This document shows positions 49,158-64,000 of a stretch of DNA of 64,000 nucleotides, piece by piece. How positions within the stretch are numbered: position 1 is the stretch's first letter; every line of letters starts with the position of its first letter. A program made the translations under genes and the position numbers. The stretch lies in the NCBI GenBank assembly GCA_028583405.1, contig JAPTMU010000160.1:1-64000 (forward strand), read 5' to 3'. The DNA comes from Pogonophryne albipinna (Eukaryota > Chordata > Actinopteri > Perciformes > Artedidraconidae). The notes under the pieces were generated by a model that saw only the letters and a program-made list of their open reading frames with translations, had not been told where the DNA came from and ran no database searches.

Positions 49158-49691
49158 CACTCAGTATGTCCATAGTGACAGTCCAGAGATGAAAGAAGAC
49201 AGGTCAGGGGGAATCTTCATTTGTTTGCCACGGTACCTCACTATAAATGCACTTCTGGAGATATGGAAAATGTGCCCCACTTATTCCAATAACAAAGCTT
49301 CTGTTCCCATGTTGCTGAGTGTATCTCTGTAAGTTGCTAATCATGCTCCAGTAAAAAAGAAGATGAAAAGAGACAAAAACACAACAAATAAAACACAAAT
49401 GTATTGAAGATAATGAGGGCTTTTAGCATCTTCATGCGCCACCTAGCTAATAACAAAAACTGAAAGAGCCCATGCTGTAGTAGTGCAGACATTTGCAATG
49501 CATCTGCTTTAGAGAACCCAGATTGTATGACTACATGCATGCAACAGCACATCACGCACCTTATTTCGCTGGATGGGATATTATCCATCACACCAGTGTT
49601 ATTGTGAACACCACTGGCAAATGCTTCACCCAAGCCCCTTTCAATCCCCCCACCGTGACCTCAATATTTTATATTCACAAACCTCCATTTG

Positions 49692-52315
49692 CAACACGTT
49701 CTCACTCCCAACCCGTCACATGTTGACGGTCGGTCAGGGCCCCTCCCCGTCACCCTATTACGCACAGGGTACCCCTTGAGAGTCACTTTTCAACGGGCAG
49801 GGCGTCCCATAGACCTCGCATAGACCTCCCATAGCGTTGATAATAGACGCCATGAGAACGCTCCCCGACGGTCGGTTGTTATTGTCAATATTAATATAAT
49901 AATAATTTATTTTTTAATAGTCACACTCGATTTCACCGATTTTCTTGTTGCCCCAGCTGGTCGACACCTCTTTTAGCAGAAACAAAGGCTACATTAATGT
50001 ATTAAATCGATGTTAATCCATGTGTGTGGTTGTGATTGCCAGGCCACGCAATAATTTACAAACTCTTCAACTACAACCCTAATTATATTTAAAAACATTT
50101 TAGAAGGCCTCACGAAATACTTTAATGTACATTTAAATGTAAATGTGAAGGGATGTGTGTAATGTGGTGATTGACATTATTCACCCACGGATCTATGGGT
50201 TGGGGTATTGTTCCGCACGGACATTTTAGTTAACCGGACTTCCTGTTGATGTGAAATCCGAAAAATTTTTTAAAAATAAAATAATACTTTATTCCGAGTT
50301 TGCTTGCTTTTCTCTTTGGAAGTCACCACATAACGGCATTGTAATACACGGTTCGGCTGCATTCAATATTACACATCTGCCGTAGTTCTCTATTTATAGA
50401 GCCCTGATGAGAAGACTTCTAGACAAACAGGAGAACTGCTGCCAAAACTGAATACGTGACGTGGATCATAAATATATCAGCAATTAAACAAAATCTTCAA
50501 TTTCTCTTCACACAATACGTCTCCTTGCAGTATCAACACTAATTTGGCTGACTTTTATATTTGATCCAATTGGTAGATAGGCTGTATTTACACCATAAAG
50601 GTGCACAGCTGATAGAAAGGGACACCTGGTGGTTAAAGCACGTTATTGAAATGTATTATTTTTATTATTAGATATTAATAGGAGACACAGACAGACAAAC
50701 TAATAAGGCTTTATTTAAACATTAAAGAATACTTTAGGTTAAGGTCTTATTTTGAATAAGAAAAAAGCTTTGGGGGTATAAATATTAAGCCTGACAAAGT
50801 ACTAATATATTGCTTTCCTGCAATGTTAGCTACTGTATGTTTCAGCACTTATTTTAACTGATATTATACATATGTATTATACTCTTATAAGATGTATGTA
50901 GATAGTATAAGAAATGTGCAGAATATGACAGTTTAATGGTGGAGGTACACACACATATTGATAGATGTCTTGTAATGCACTGTTGAGGAACCTGTGACCC
51001 AAGTTTTTCATCTCCGGCCTTGTCAGGTATTGAACAATCAATAAATAAAGAACACAGAATTATTAAATATAAAACACAGAATTTGTGTGATTATACTAAA
51101 TGATTTACAAATAAACACCACTGCATATTTACAACTGTTACACATGCTGATGTAACGCAAGTGTATCCAACTTGGGATCAATAAAGTATATCTTATCTTA
51201 AGCTGATCGATGGCTACTGCCATATTTGCAAAATGTGCCTCTGAACCTTGACAAGTGCATGTTTCAGGCTTATCAATGAACAACAGGAGGGGTCACAGAC
51301 ATAAGACCAGCTGTTAAATAAAGCTCTTCTGACCTTAGCTGGCATGTGGGTATATATATTAATGCTGCCCATTATGGACACAAGCAATTTTCACCCATTT
51401 ATTAATTATATGTTTTAAATTTGAGTGTTTCCTATCCCCTAAACCTCCAGGGATGTACACAGTTTAATACTGGCAACTTCTTATTATGGGAAATACGAAA
51501 ACGTCTTTTAAAACTACAATTCCCAGCAGAGACGTGCCATAGATAGAGAGCATGTTGCGAAACACACAATAGCCAGCATGTGTAGTTCTGGGGATGGGGT
51601 GGGGGAGGGGGGGGGCCGGGGTGGACCCGTTCAAATCCAGTTTTGGACAGTCTGCCGTGGTTCCATCCCATTTCAAGTGCTGTTCGACGCTCGGCGTAAC
51701 CCTCGGAGCACACTCAAACATCCAATCACAGAGCTTGAGGACTATCACAGGGTTTGTCAAGCGAAGCGGAGAGAATACTTACTTCCGGGTGTAAAATTCT
51801 CTAAAGCAACTACTATGAGCTGCTCCGACCCTCGGTCCTGACGGACTCCAACTTGTGTTTATTAATCAAACAAATAAATAAACACAAGGATAATTATGTG
51901 TTATTGTTGAGTAAATAACAGTGTGTGGTTTAGAAAAGAATACAAAATTAGAAGGAAAAAACGATGAAACAATACAGATTTCAGTTTTCTGAGCCCCTAC
52001 TCTCCCCCTAACTGACGGCAACAAAAGTCCTACATTATTCAATTAAAATAAAGAAGTAAAAACAATAAGTGTAGCTTGTTAATGAGTCAGAAAAAGGTTG
52101 ATAAACGCTGTGAGAATGGATCTGCGGAGAGCATTTCGCCGCGATCCCAACGTGTCTATTACCAACGTTCAGGGAGCTCTATGCAAGTCAATGGGACGCC
52201 CCGGCCCTGCCCGTTGAAAAGTGACTCTCAAGGGGTACCCTGTCCGTAATAGAGTGACGGGGAGGGGCCCTGACCGTCCGTCAACATGTGACGGGTTGGG
52301 AGTGAGAACGTGTTG
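49692..52315. mobile_element. DNA transposon with ~120-bp terminal inverted repeats
   Basis: CAACACGTTCTCACTCCCAA at 49692 continues, with only a few mismatches, for about 120 bp in inverted match to 52195-52315 (through cttttcaacgggcagggc). The flanks tccatttg and tcatttgc hint at a duplication but are shifted by one base. Long TIRs suggest a MULE- or Kolobok-like group; the superfamily is not settled. No transposase is recognised in the 2.3-kb interior, whose GC-rich segment at 51590-51620 gives only short open frames. Confidence 0.85.
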
Positions 52316-55300
52316 TCATTTGCCACATGAGTAAGAGCTGCTAGCTAATGGTCTCTCCTGTGTGTAAATGCTGCTGATGCTCATAATTAGCCTTGCCATT
52401 GAATGAGATGGATGGCAGACAGCACGGCTCTTCTTTTTCAGATAATGACAAAATCTCAAGTCCGGGAGTAAATAAGTGGTCTCAACCACTCACCAACAGC
52501 TGACCTCCGTCTACCTCTCATCTGAGCAGACGGCACAGAGGGAAGCTCCCTGACTCCATTGAAGAGTGCATTCATACCATCGATTAGAAAGACTGAACAG
52601 AATAGCAGGTTAGATAAGTCGCCATGGGAAACACATTCATCTTTTGTGTGAGGAGAAACTTTGCATTCTGTGTGTGTGCTGTACTGCAGGACCACTCAAA
52701 TGGTGCTCTGTGGGTGCACATAAGTCAACAACTTTGTGATCCATATTTAGTTTCTTGACTTTCTTTCTTTAATTTTCTCTTACTATATTAAATGTTGGAA
52801 AACAAACACAAGGCAAACTATCACTATCACTTTTTTTCTTAGTCTTAAACTGCATTTTCCTCACCTGACTCTGTATCATTTGATGTGGTTAAAGTGTAGA
52901 GGGGAGATCATAAGAGTTATGTGCTGATGCTTCTCTTATCCCTCTCATTCAAAAGGCCACATAATAGTCCTAGCTTTCTAGCTGTTTTTTGCTATCCTTC
53001 ATGCGGCTCAGAATATTTCCGGTTTCATTCGAGACACTAAAAGCTCTCTGCTGGAGGAGTGTGTAAGAACTATCTTTTTTCTCCTTGTGGTAATCAGGTT
53101 ATACAATACATGCTGCTGAGAACTCTGAAGCTTGATGACATCTGTCTAAAATGTCAAATATGTGTAAAACAGATAATAATAGAGGATCAAACCTTCATAC
53201 AGCAGCTCCTCTCAGGGAGTGATGGGGCTGGGATCTGATCTCAGATCTGTGAACACTGATGCTGTTGCTGCTATTCTATATTCTTCTAACTGTTTTATCT
53301 CAATACTTAGTGACTTCTTTATCCTCTGCGGAATTCACATCCAAACCAATGAGTTCCTAGATGATATCTGACATATATGTATGTGTTGTTAAGTTACAGT
53401 AGGCAAAGGTTATTAGGAAGAAATGGGTTTGTTCGAGATTCCCAGTCTTATCAACAATGACCTCCTGAGTAAAGATTGTCTTTTTCTGTTTGGTATTACT
53501 CTTCATTAGGCAAGAAATAAATCATATTACTTTACCAAAAAATAACTATTTACAATTAGTTTTACAAGTGACACAGTGTAAACCTTTTGTATACTGATTA
53601 TTTTCTTATTGAATACAGGTCTTTAGTGCAATCATAGAGGAAAATAAATATTTCCATATATACACACTTTCTAAATTGCATAGTAGGTATGTGCTTGATA
53701 TCTGATAAGATGTTGTAATTGTGTACTACAATTTCTTGATATAATCCTAAAGTTTTCCTCATCTGGTCATCCGAGCAACCCTCTTGGTTGTCATGGTTTT
53801 TAGTTGGATTTACGATGTCTTCCACCAGGTTTCTCCCTATAATGTTGTTAATTAGGCTTCACAGGCTGTTGTGAAGCCCTGGTGAAAACATGAATATAGC
53901 CTCTGAGTAGACCACTGCTCACTCACCTGGACGGTGTTCGTCTGATCTGAAAGTGTGTGTGTTCATGGTCAATAAGGACCATTTATAATCAATGGAGCTC
54001 CATGGCTCCGTTAAGCACTGTGTGAACTCCAGATCCTTTCACTTTGTATTGGCTGCTTGTAATTTGAGGATTTAGAAATGTAATCTTTTCCCCAGCGTTT
54101 CCCTGGATTAGACCAACAGTGAAACCCCTCAACATGTAATATTGGCTAAATGTATCAAACAGTCACAGCAGTTTGAGCGAGGTTCCTCAGCTCCACGGTG
54201 ACCCAGGAACAGAGCCGCCCCGCCACTGTGCATAAACAGCACCTCTTTACAGCCCCCGCTGCACTGCAATCACAATCAGCCTCCTCTGTTCACACGTCAG
54301 CGCCCCCTCCCCTCAATCCACCTCCTTATTACAGACACAGTGGGCTGTGATTTTTTTACCATTTACTGCCAAATCCCCTGCAAAGCAACAGAGAGCAGAG
54401 GAGACACAACACTAATAAATAGTCTGTTCCCATGTTTTGTCTTCACCCCCCCCTACCTGAAAGTGGATCTCACAAACAGTGAAGCAGTGTCTGCAGTCTG
54501 GATGCACAGACCGGAATCATGAATCACTTTGTTAGAAAAAGTTGATTTCATAAAAACACTACTGCATTAAACTCCCAATACATACTGTACATATATACAT
54601 ACAGATATATACTTACAATACTTTCTTTGACAACTAATCAGTACTATGCTACGCTGCTGCATAGCGGGACAATTACCAACAAAATTGGCCACTTTCAAAA
54701 GTGTTGGAGACATGTCCCCAGCGTCCCCATTATAAATTCAATGTACTTCTTATCTTAAATGACGCCAGTATAAAAAACGTAATTGATCCATATGTTTCAC
54801 TGGCTTGACTCGACTCCCTTTTGGTACCAGTTCCTATCCTTTTATTGGCAACCAATTAGAAGAACGTATTTACTTTGTCAATTGTACGGTGTAGTTTACA
54901 GCGTAGTTTCCCGGGCTGGCACGACAATAAAATAGTAATGTCCGGTTTGTGCACAATAAAATATTCTCTTCCACCATCAGTGCTCGGCAGTGTTTAACTC
55001 CTACTTTGTACTATTCACAACTTTTGCTAATGAAAAACCAAAACAGAGCAAGCCATGCTGAGTGGAGCAGTGAGGCCTGATCCAGACATAGTCTGCACGT
55101 AATGAGAAGCGGTGCACATCTGACATCACGTTGTATTCACCTAAATCAAATACAAACGGCAGAGAAAAAAAGTGCCCTACAGTTGTCACTTAGGAATCCC
55201 ATTTCTGAGTAAGATTTATATTGAGATAAAAAGTTCGAGAAATGAACCCATTTTAATGTGAATGAACTGTTGAAAAGAGTGGAAGTATTAACAGAGGCAA

Positions 55301-55533
55301 ATAAAACGTTTTAAAATAATGGCTTCAAAGATCAATGGGTACATGTGAGGTCATCCGTTACCGTACATTAAAGCAATCAATTCCATATCCATCGTTCAAA
55401 GAAAAGACCTGAGCATGCAGCCAGCCCCCCCTCTGCAGCCAGCCCCCCCTCTGCAGCCAGCTTCAATACCTTTAGTTCAAATAAGAAAGCGTTTAGAGAT
55501 GAATTATATGACCTCCTTTATGTCTCTTTGTAG
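52316..55533. other. ncald intron, nothing recognised
   Basis: About 3.2 kb up to coding exon 2. A small tandem repeat, agccagccccccctctgc (about 55417-55460), is the only structure seen. Confidence 0.5.
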
Positions 55534-55639
55534 GCAATCTACAAGATGGTGTCCTCTGTCATGAAGATGCCTGAGGACGAGTCGACACCTGAGAAGAGGA
55601 CGGAGAAGATCTTCAAGCAGATGGACACCAACAGAGACG
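55534..55639 (+). CDS. ncald: Neurocalcin delta, coding exon 2 (residues 127-162)
   Basis: Follows TAG at 55531-55533 and reads [35 protein letters not shown], then the first base of the Gly162 codon. It covers the inter-EF linker and the start of the EF-hand 4 loop (from Asp157). It ends at the donor GTAACT (55640), phase 1, as in other members of the VILIP/neurocalcin subfamily. Lys154 is a conservative difference from the Arg I recall for mammals. Confidence 0.96.
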
Positions 55640-56035
<396 letters not shown>

Positions 56036-56744
56036 CTGAGGCTCCACTCCACCTGTGAGGCTCACACATCCTCCGTGTATCAAATTCAGCCGTGTTGCCT
56101 TCAATTCTTATTCAAAAAAATCCTCACATGCCAAACAGGCACTTTGTGAAAATATCCAAACTCTCACACAACTGGTGTTATCCCAAACATATGCACTGTT
56201 TTTAAAAGATCGTACTATTTCACACACTAGTTCATAAACAGTGTTTGAAAATGTTTTTCTTTAAAAATAGATGCTAACAAGGGGTGAGTATTTGATATAA
56301 CAATCATAAGGTTATGTAAAGTTTGAATTTCACTGGAATCTTTGAAAAGGCGACGTGGAGCTAGTTGAAGGTGGTGAGAGTTACTGCTGCTGTTCAGGTT
56401 TCAGAAAGGGCATCAGTAGGAAGGCTGAGTTGAGTGGAGAGGAACAGGAACAGTACAGGAGTTTTTCTCCCACCGAAGGGAAGATGTTCTGAGGCAGCGT
56501 GCAGGATGTGGGACGGGTCGTCCACCGTGTCACGCTGTGTGACTGTTTCTGTTCCGTGGATGGATAAGAGAGACTTTGTAGGAGCTGGAGGTGGCGTGCA
56601 GGATTTGTGAAATACCGTCTACTCTTAAAATGTGAACCGTCGTTTTATAGATTAAACTCTTTGACACTTCCAGAGTTAACTGTCAACATGCAGAATAATA
56701 TATAATATGAATAAGCTGGTAAAGGTGCAGCTAGTTTGAATGAC
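56036..56744 (+). other. ncald: ncald proximal 3' UTR (end uncertain)
   Basis: Sequence after the stop has no reading frame. ATTAAA at 56651-56656 is a candidate proximal polyadenylation signal; a clear downstream GU-rich element is not evident. The UTR could instead continue to distal signals near 60.2-60.4 kb. Confidence 0.55.
56651..56656 (+). terminator. ncald: Candidate proximal polyadenylation signal (ATTAAA)
   Basis: First canonical-variant signal after the ncald stop, about 620 bp downstream. Not confirmed. Confidence 0.3.
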
Positions 56745-57590
56745 TTTGTATAATAATAATAATAATAGATTTAATTTGTTAGCGCTTTTACAGGTGCTCA
56801 AAGACGCTTTACAGATATAGTGAAGGGAAAAGAAAAGGAAGGAACAACAAATAAATATATAGTTAAAGTTAAAGTCAAATAATACAAAAACAATCACACA
56901 TTAAAAGCCAGATTGAAGAGGTGAGTTTTTGTGAGTGTTTTGAAGGTGGTGAGGTCAGTGCAGTCTCTGATGGGTTGGGGGAGTGAGTTCCAGAGGGAGG
57001 GGGCAGCGACGGAGAAGGCTCTGTCCCCCCAGGTCCGGTGATTGATGCGTGTGGGGATGGATAGGAGGTTGGCTTCTGATGAGCGGAGGCAGCGGGAAGG
57101 GGTGTGGTGGTGCAGCAGGTCTGTGAGGTAGGGGGGGCCTGATTGTTGAGGGCTTTGTGAGTAATGAGGAGGACTTTGAAGTTGATTCTTTGACGGACGG
57201 GGAGCCAGTGGAGGTTCTGGAGGACGGGAGTGATGTGGTCTCGGGAGCGGGTGTGGGTGAGGAGGCGGGCAGCAGAGTTCTGGATATGTTGGAGTTTATT
57301 GAGGAGGTTGGATGGTATGCCGTAGAGGATGCCATTGCAGTAGTCGAGTCGTGAAGTGATGAATCAGGGTTTCAGCAGCAGAGGAGGAGAGTGATGGGCG
57401 GAGACGGGCAATGTTTTTGAGGTGGAAAAAGGCGGTCCTGGTGATGTGATTTATGTGGTGGTTGAATTTGAGCTGACTGTCGAAGATGACTCCGAGGTTG
57501 CGGATGTGAGGGGGGGGAGATAGAGTGTGGCTGTCCATGGTGAAGTTGAAATTCTGGATGTCTTTGATACGGGATGTATACTGCAGGGTA
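56745..57590 (-). mobile_element. 5'-truncated L2-type LINE 3' end
   Basis: Minus-strand frames read TMDSHTLSPPPHIRNLGVIF, KFNHHINHITRTAFFHLKNI and ARLRPSLSSSAAETLIHHF, then further on HRTWGDRAFSVAAPSLWNSL. These are hallmark blocks of the RT C-terminal region of fish L2 elements. The element ends at an (ATT)n tail (about 56751-56766). It entered antisense to ncald. Frameshifts separate the blocks. Confidence 0.85.
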
Positions 57591-60400
<2,810 letters not shown>

Positions 60401-60689
60401 TGTAAAAAGTATGTCCACCCACACTTCAAGTAGTTAATCATCATTATTGCCATGTACCTTTACACATACAAGGAATTTGCTTTGGTGTATGTTGGTGCAA
60501 ACATAAACGACATGTGAAAAAACGTGGGAAGAAAAGGTCAAAAATAGTATTTTCAAAAAACTATTTAACATTTAAAAAGAATAAGGACAAGTATTTACAC
60601 CCAATTTAAATATACAAAATAAACACAAAAACAAAAAAACAATGAATATGTGACAATATATTATGACAAACTGCAGTGTATTATTATAC

Positions 60690-60880
60690 TAGCTGTGGCG
60701 TAGTGGGTTGAGTGTGGTGTTCGGATCAGGGGGTCACAGGTTCAAACCCCACTGCAGTCAGCATGTCGTTGTGTCCCTGAGACACTTCACCCCAAAGTGC
60801 TCCTGTGGGGATTGCCCACAGTATTGAGTATGTAAGTCGCTTTGGATACAAGCGTCTAACAACTAACATGTAATGTATTA
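60690..60880 (+). mobile_element. tRNA-derived SINE
   Basis: TGGCGTAGTGGGTTGAGTG resembles an A box and GGTTCAAACCCC a B box, 32 bp apart. The body contains gcatgtcgttgtgtccctga and gacacttcacccca, shared by many fish SINEs, and ends ttggatacaagcgtctaac. No tRNA fold is preserved. Confidence 0.8.
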
Positions 60881-61110
60881 TATTTAAAGTGGAGGGCTGT
60901 GCAGAAAGGTGCAAGATATAATCAGAGAGAATTTAAAAGAGATTTCTCTTTTAGGTTATGTTATAAATATGCTATTACTCCTTAAACCTAAATGAGAATT
61001 GATTTTAAATGACACTCTGTGGGGGTTCTATAAAAAGTTTGTATTGACAATGTGTAACTGGTAACCTTTCTCCCAAACGGAACACACAGAATTTGAAATG
61101 ATATATATAC

Positions 61111-61525
61111 AGTGGCATGCAAAAGTATTTAACCCGACATAAAATGATCAGATTTGTTCATTCTTTATTTCAAAAGACTGACCCTAAAATGAGTTGTTTT
61201 AAAGCAAAATATGTTAATGTTAGAAAATGTGTAAGACAAATGAAAAACTGAAACATGCTGCTTGGATAAGTATTCAACCCCAAAATAATATCTAAGTGTT
61301 TGGAATTCCCTGTATACCGTTAGTTTAATAGTGAGGAAGCTGAAGCTGCATCACACAACAGGCATTACCCAGACCACCTGCTGAGGGAAGACCCCCATCA
61401 CTGAGGGGCTGCAGAGCCCAGCGGCTGGAAGCAGTGAAGGTGCACGACAAAAGAAGCCATAACTGACGAACAGTTTGTCACAAATTATGAAAGTGACCCA
61501 GCTTGGTTGTTGGACAAAGTTTACA
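61111..61525 (+). mobile_element. Tc1/mariner-like terminal fragment
   Basis: tacagtggcatgcaaaagta at 61109 resembles the TA-flanked terminus of fish Tc1-like elements (CAGTGCCTTGCAAAAGTATT type). The interior is degraded and no matching right end is seen. Confidence 0.55.
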
Positions 61526-61810
61526 CCGATCAGCAATAACATTATGACCACCTGGTGAAGTGAAGATCATGGATCTCGTTTCAATGGCACCTGTCATATG
61601 CTAGGCAGCAAGTGAACACTTTGTCCTCAAAGCTGATGAGTTGGAAGCAGGAAAAATGGGCAAGCATAAGGATGTGAGGGACTTTGACAAGGGCCACATT
61701 GTGATGGCTTGACAACGGGGTCAGATCATCTCCAAAACTGCAGCTCTTGTGGGGTGTTCCCGGTCTGCAGTGGTCAGTACCGACCAAAATGCTCTGGGCA
61801 ATATTCTGCT
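61526..61810 (+). pseudogene. Tc1-like transposase N-terminal fragment
   Basis: caccgatcagcaataacatt (61527) is a known type of Tc1 terminus. From the ATG at 61656 the frame reads MGKHKDVRDFDKGHIVMA, stop (61710-61712), then QRGQIISKTAALVGCSRSAV. This is the first helix-turn-helix of a Tc1-like DNA-binding domain. The TGA stands where the family has Arg (CGA), a transition. Similarity ends near 61800 and the DDE domain is absent. Confidence 0.75.
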
Positions 61811-62874
61811 GGGAAACCTTGGGTCCTGGGTCCACTTTTCATACAACACATGCAGCTCAAAGTGCTTTACAAAATGACACAGGTACTTTACAGGTACATG
61901 CAGCAAAACACAACATCTCATCAGGTTAACAGACACAAGGAGGCAAAATGTATGATAATGAAAATAAAATAAATAATGCTTTCTCTCTGACAGATAAGAC
62001 ACAAGACAACTGAATCGGTGTAACAATATAAAACCCCATAAAACAAAGTGAACATATAGGTACAACAGAAATTAAAATAACATAACACCCAAAAATGCCA
62101 TAATTCTAATAAAGGTTAAACGATTAAGAAATTAAAAAGACCAACGTAAAAAGAAATATTGCTATTGAAGCATCTTAGATTAAAAAGACAAGATAAAATC
62201 CTTTAAGGCAAGGCAAGTTTATTTTAAGGCAACTCAAGTGCTTTATAAAATAAAAAGACATTGAGAGCATTAAGAAACATATTATAAAATGGCATTTAAT
62301 AACACTAATTTAAAAGCAAAGATAATAAAACATGAATAACAAAAGGTACATGAATAAAAGTGACAGTGCAGTGTGAGAAACACATGTAACAGCCTAGTGA
62401 GACCTGTTAACATCACATTTATATTAAAAGATTCGGATTCCCGGCCACACCAATACAGTGAGAAGGACAGCACAATAGGTGTAAAATGGTTTATTTATAC
62501 AAAGTTACTTTAAAAACACTCCTTTGATAAATACTTAAAATAACGTAAGGTTAAAATAATGTTCAATAAATATAAACCAGTTACTTAAGAATTACAGTTC
62601 TAGCAGGGGTTGATAAAATCCTGAAAGTCCTGTCCGCTTGGAACCGAACTCCACTCCGGTCTTTTGCCAGGCAGAAGTGCAAGGTTCAAGTCCCTTCCAG
62701 GAAATCCAGTGCCAGGATTTCCACGTTTTCCACTCAGGGGAGGGGACAACAATGTAACTTTCGTGACGTAAAACTAGACGCCCAAAAGCAGGAGAAATAG
62801 CCACTTCCCTTTATCTGGAGTTTGTTTGAGCGTTGAATCCGATGGTTAGAGGAGGGTCTGGTCCAGCCGACAGG
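61811..62874. other. Retroposon tails and unrecognised sequence
   Basis: Phrases gcagctcaaagtgctttaca (61852) and aaggcaaggcaagtttattt (62206) with gcaactcaagtgctttataa are 3'-tail motifs of fish non-LTR retroposons, on the minus strand. No gene is supported. Confidence 0.4.
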
Positions 62875-63366
62875 AAGAGGAACTGCAGGGGTCCATTCTT
62901 TGCGAGGAGCAGGAAGGATCCGGTCCGATCTGCGGCGAGGTGAGGAGGAGCAGGAGGGATCCGATCCGGTCCGATTTGCTGCGAGGTGAGGAGGAGCAGG
63001 AGCAGGAGGGATCCGATCCGGTCCGATCTGCTGCGAGGTGAGGAGGAGCAGGAGCAGGAGGGATCCGATCCGGTCCGATCTGCTGCGAGGTGAGGAGGAG
63101 CAGGAGCAGGAGGGATCCAATCCGGTCCGATCTGCTGCGAGGTGAGGAGGAGCAGGAGCAGGAGGGATCCAATCCGGTCCGATCTTGCTGCGAAGGTGAG
63201 GAGGAGCAGGAGCAGGAGGGATCCGATCCGGTCCGATTTGCTGCGAGGTGAGGAGGAGCAGGAGCAGGAGGGATCCGATCCGGTCCGATCTGCTGCGAGG
63301 TGAGGCAGGAGCAGGAGCAGGAGGGATCCGATCTGGTCCGATCTGCGGCGAGGTGAGGCAGCAACT
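62875..63366. repeat. ~52-bp minisatellite, ~8 copies
   Basis: Units contain GGGATCCGATCCGGTCCGAT, tgctgcgaggtgagg and aggagcaggagca. Starts near 62956, 63008, 63060 and 63112 show a 52-bp period with small indels later. A BamHI-type GGATCC recurs in each unit. Minus-strand frames of up to 217 codons with Ser/Cys/Pro repeats are artefacts. Confidence 0.92.
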
Positions 63367-63379
63367 GTCAAGAGAAGAA

Positions 63380-63990
63380 TCAATCAATCAATCAATCAAT
63401 GTTTATTTATATAGCCCAATATCACAAATGTTACATTTGTCTCAGTGGACTTCACAGTTTGTACAAAATATCAGTATGACAATACGACACCCTCTGTCCT
63501 TAGACCCTCACATCGTACAAGGAAAAACTTCCGAAGAAAACCCACAGTTTTAAAGGGAAAAATGGGAGAAACCTCAGGGAGAGCAACAGAGGAGGGATCC
63601 CTCTCCCAGGACGGACAGACGTGCAATAGATGCCGTGTGTAAATTGAAGAGATAATACATTTGCAACATAGGTAGTCCAAATGTTTGGAAATGCATGTGT
63701 GTATAATAGGAAGATGAATCCACGAGGATATCCATCCAGGACCTATGATCCATGACCACAGCCACGACTCAAGATCCAGGGCTCGCGATGCAGGACACAG
63801 GACCGCAGGATCATCCATGACTCCGGATCCCGGCGTATATAGACACCAAAAAGAAAGAAATTTGGGGAAGCTGGGTTAATCGGAACATGAGAGTACACAG
63901 GTATAGACAGAGAGAAGGAAGAAGTAAGATGTCCCCCGACAAACTAAGCCTATATCAGCAAAACTAGGGGCTGAATCTAATCAGCCCTAA
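63380..63990 (-). mobile_element. Non-LTR retroposon 3' end (RTE/Rex3-like)
   Basis: Begins with (aatc)n, then aatgtttatttatatagccc and aatatcacaaatgttacatt, followed by gaaacctcagggagagcaac and ggatccctctcccaggacgg. This is a common fish retroposon 3' region, here on the minus strand with its tetranucleotide tail at 63380. Family assignment is tentative and the element continues beyond recognisable sequence. Confidence 0.55.
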
Positions 63991-64000
63991 CTATAAGCTT

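Larger units (their letters stand above)
46825..49691. other. ncald intron, mostly unrecognised, with a dispersed duplication
   Basis: No gene recognised. The only structure found is the ~86-bp duplicate pair at 47221-47306 and 49071-49157. Confidence 0.45.

Noticed and set aside
51432..51841. Coding sequence inside the long-TIR element
   Set aside because: Frames under 100 codons on both strands over a G-rich stretch; no recognisable transposase motif.
57157..57354. Acidic + strand peptide
   Set aside because: Antisense shadow of the L2 reverse transcriptase C-terminus.
60690..60880. tRNA gene
   Set aside because: A/B-box-like sequences are present, but the cloverleaf does not close and a SINE body follows.
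62734..63387. 217-codon minus-strand frame
   Set aside because: Translation of the 52-bp minisatellite; overlapping frames of similar length exist.

Overview
The window looks like a piece of a teleost fish genome, probably a percomorph. The evidence is a vertebrate neuronal calcium-sensor gene with conserved exon phases, set in a landscape of hAT, Tc1, piggyBac-like and long-TIR DNA transposons, CR1/L2-superfamily LINEs, tRNA-derived SINEs and very long dinucleotide arrays. Species identification is inference; no search was run.

Only one host gene is supported: neurocalcin delta (ncald), on the + strand. Its three coding exons (41861-42238, 55534-55639, 55938-56035) join in frame to 193 codons plus a stop, with introns of 13,295 and 298 bp. 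Two upstream stretches look like candidate alternative first exons or promoters, around 21.5-22.0 kb and 34.9-35.2 kb. Each carries a near-palindromic RFX X-box. If the first is right, almost the whole window from 21.6 to about 56-60 kb is one transcription unit.

Layout. 0-8 kb is a transposon pile-up: hAT derivatives, and a nearly full-length but dead CR1/L2/Rex1-type LINE on the minus strand with monomeric 5' repeats and a hAT inserted in it. A TTAA-ended repeat follows, split by another hAT that retains a BED finger. 8-21 kb is repeat-rich intergenic DNA with MITEs, a TTAA-flanked piggyBac-like element and a hAT with a CGGBP1-like zinc finger. 21.5-41.8 kb is the putative ncald 5' region. 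It contains a three-layer nested insertion (23.9-26.4 kb) in which the two hAT layers have exact 8-bp target duplications. It also holds a 1.8-kb hAT with an internal perfect hairpin, a MITE with a CA array, a SINE, and several kilobases in which I recognise nothing. 41.8-56.0 kb is the ncald coding region. Its large intron hosts a very young 4.05-kb LTR element and a 2.6-kb long-TIR transposon. 56-64 kb is 3' flank or possible long 3' UTR, with an L2 tail, a GA array of about 355 bp, SINE and Tc1 remnants, and a 52-bp minisatellite.

The most unusual object is the LTR element at 42773-46820. Its two 389/391-bp LTRs differ, by eye, only by a 2-bp indel, and it is flanked by a 4-bp duplication. 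It has no recognisable gag/pol. Its interior is one uninterrupted reading frame of more than 1,000 codons built from at least four tandem-repeat arrays whose unit lengths (about 72, 15, 60 and 45 bp) are all multiples of three. It lies in sense inside the ncald intron and carries its own AATAAA signals.
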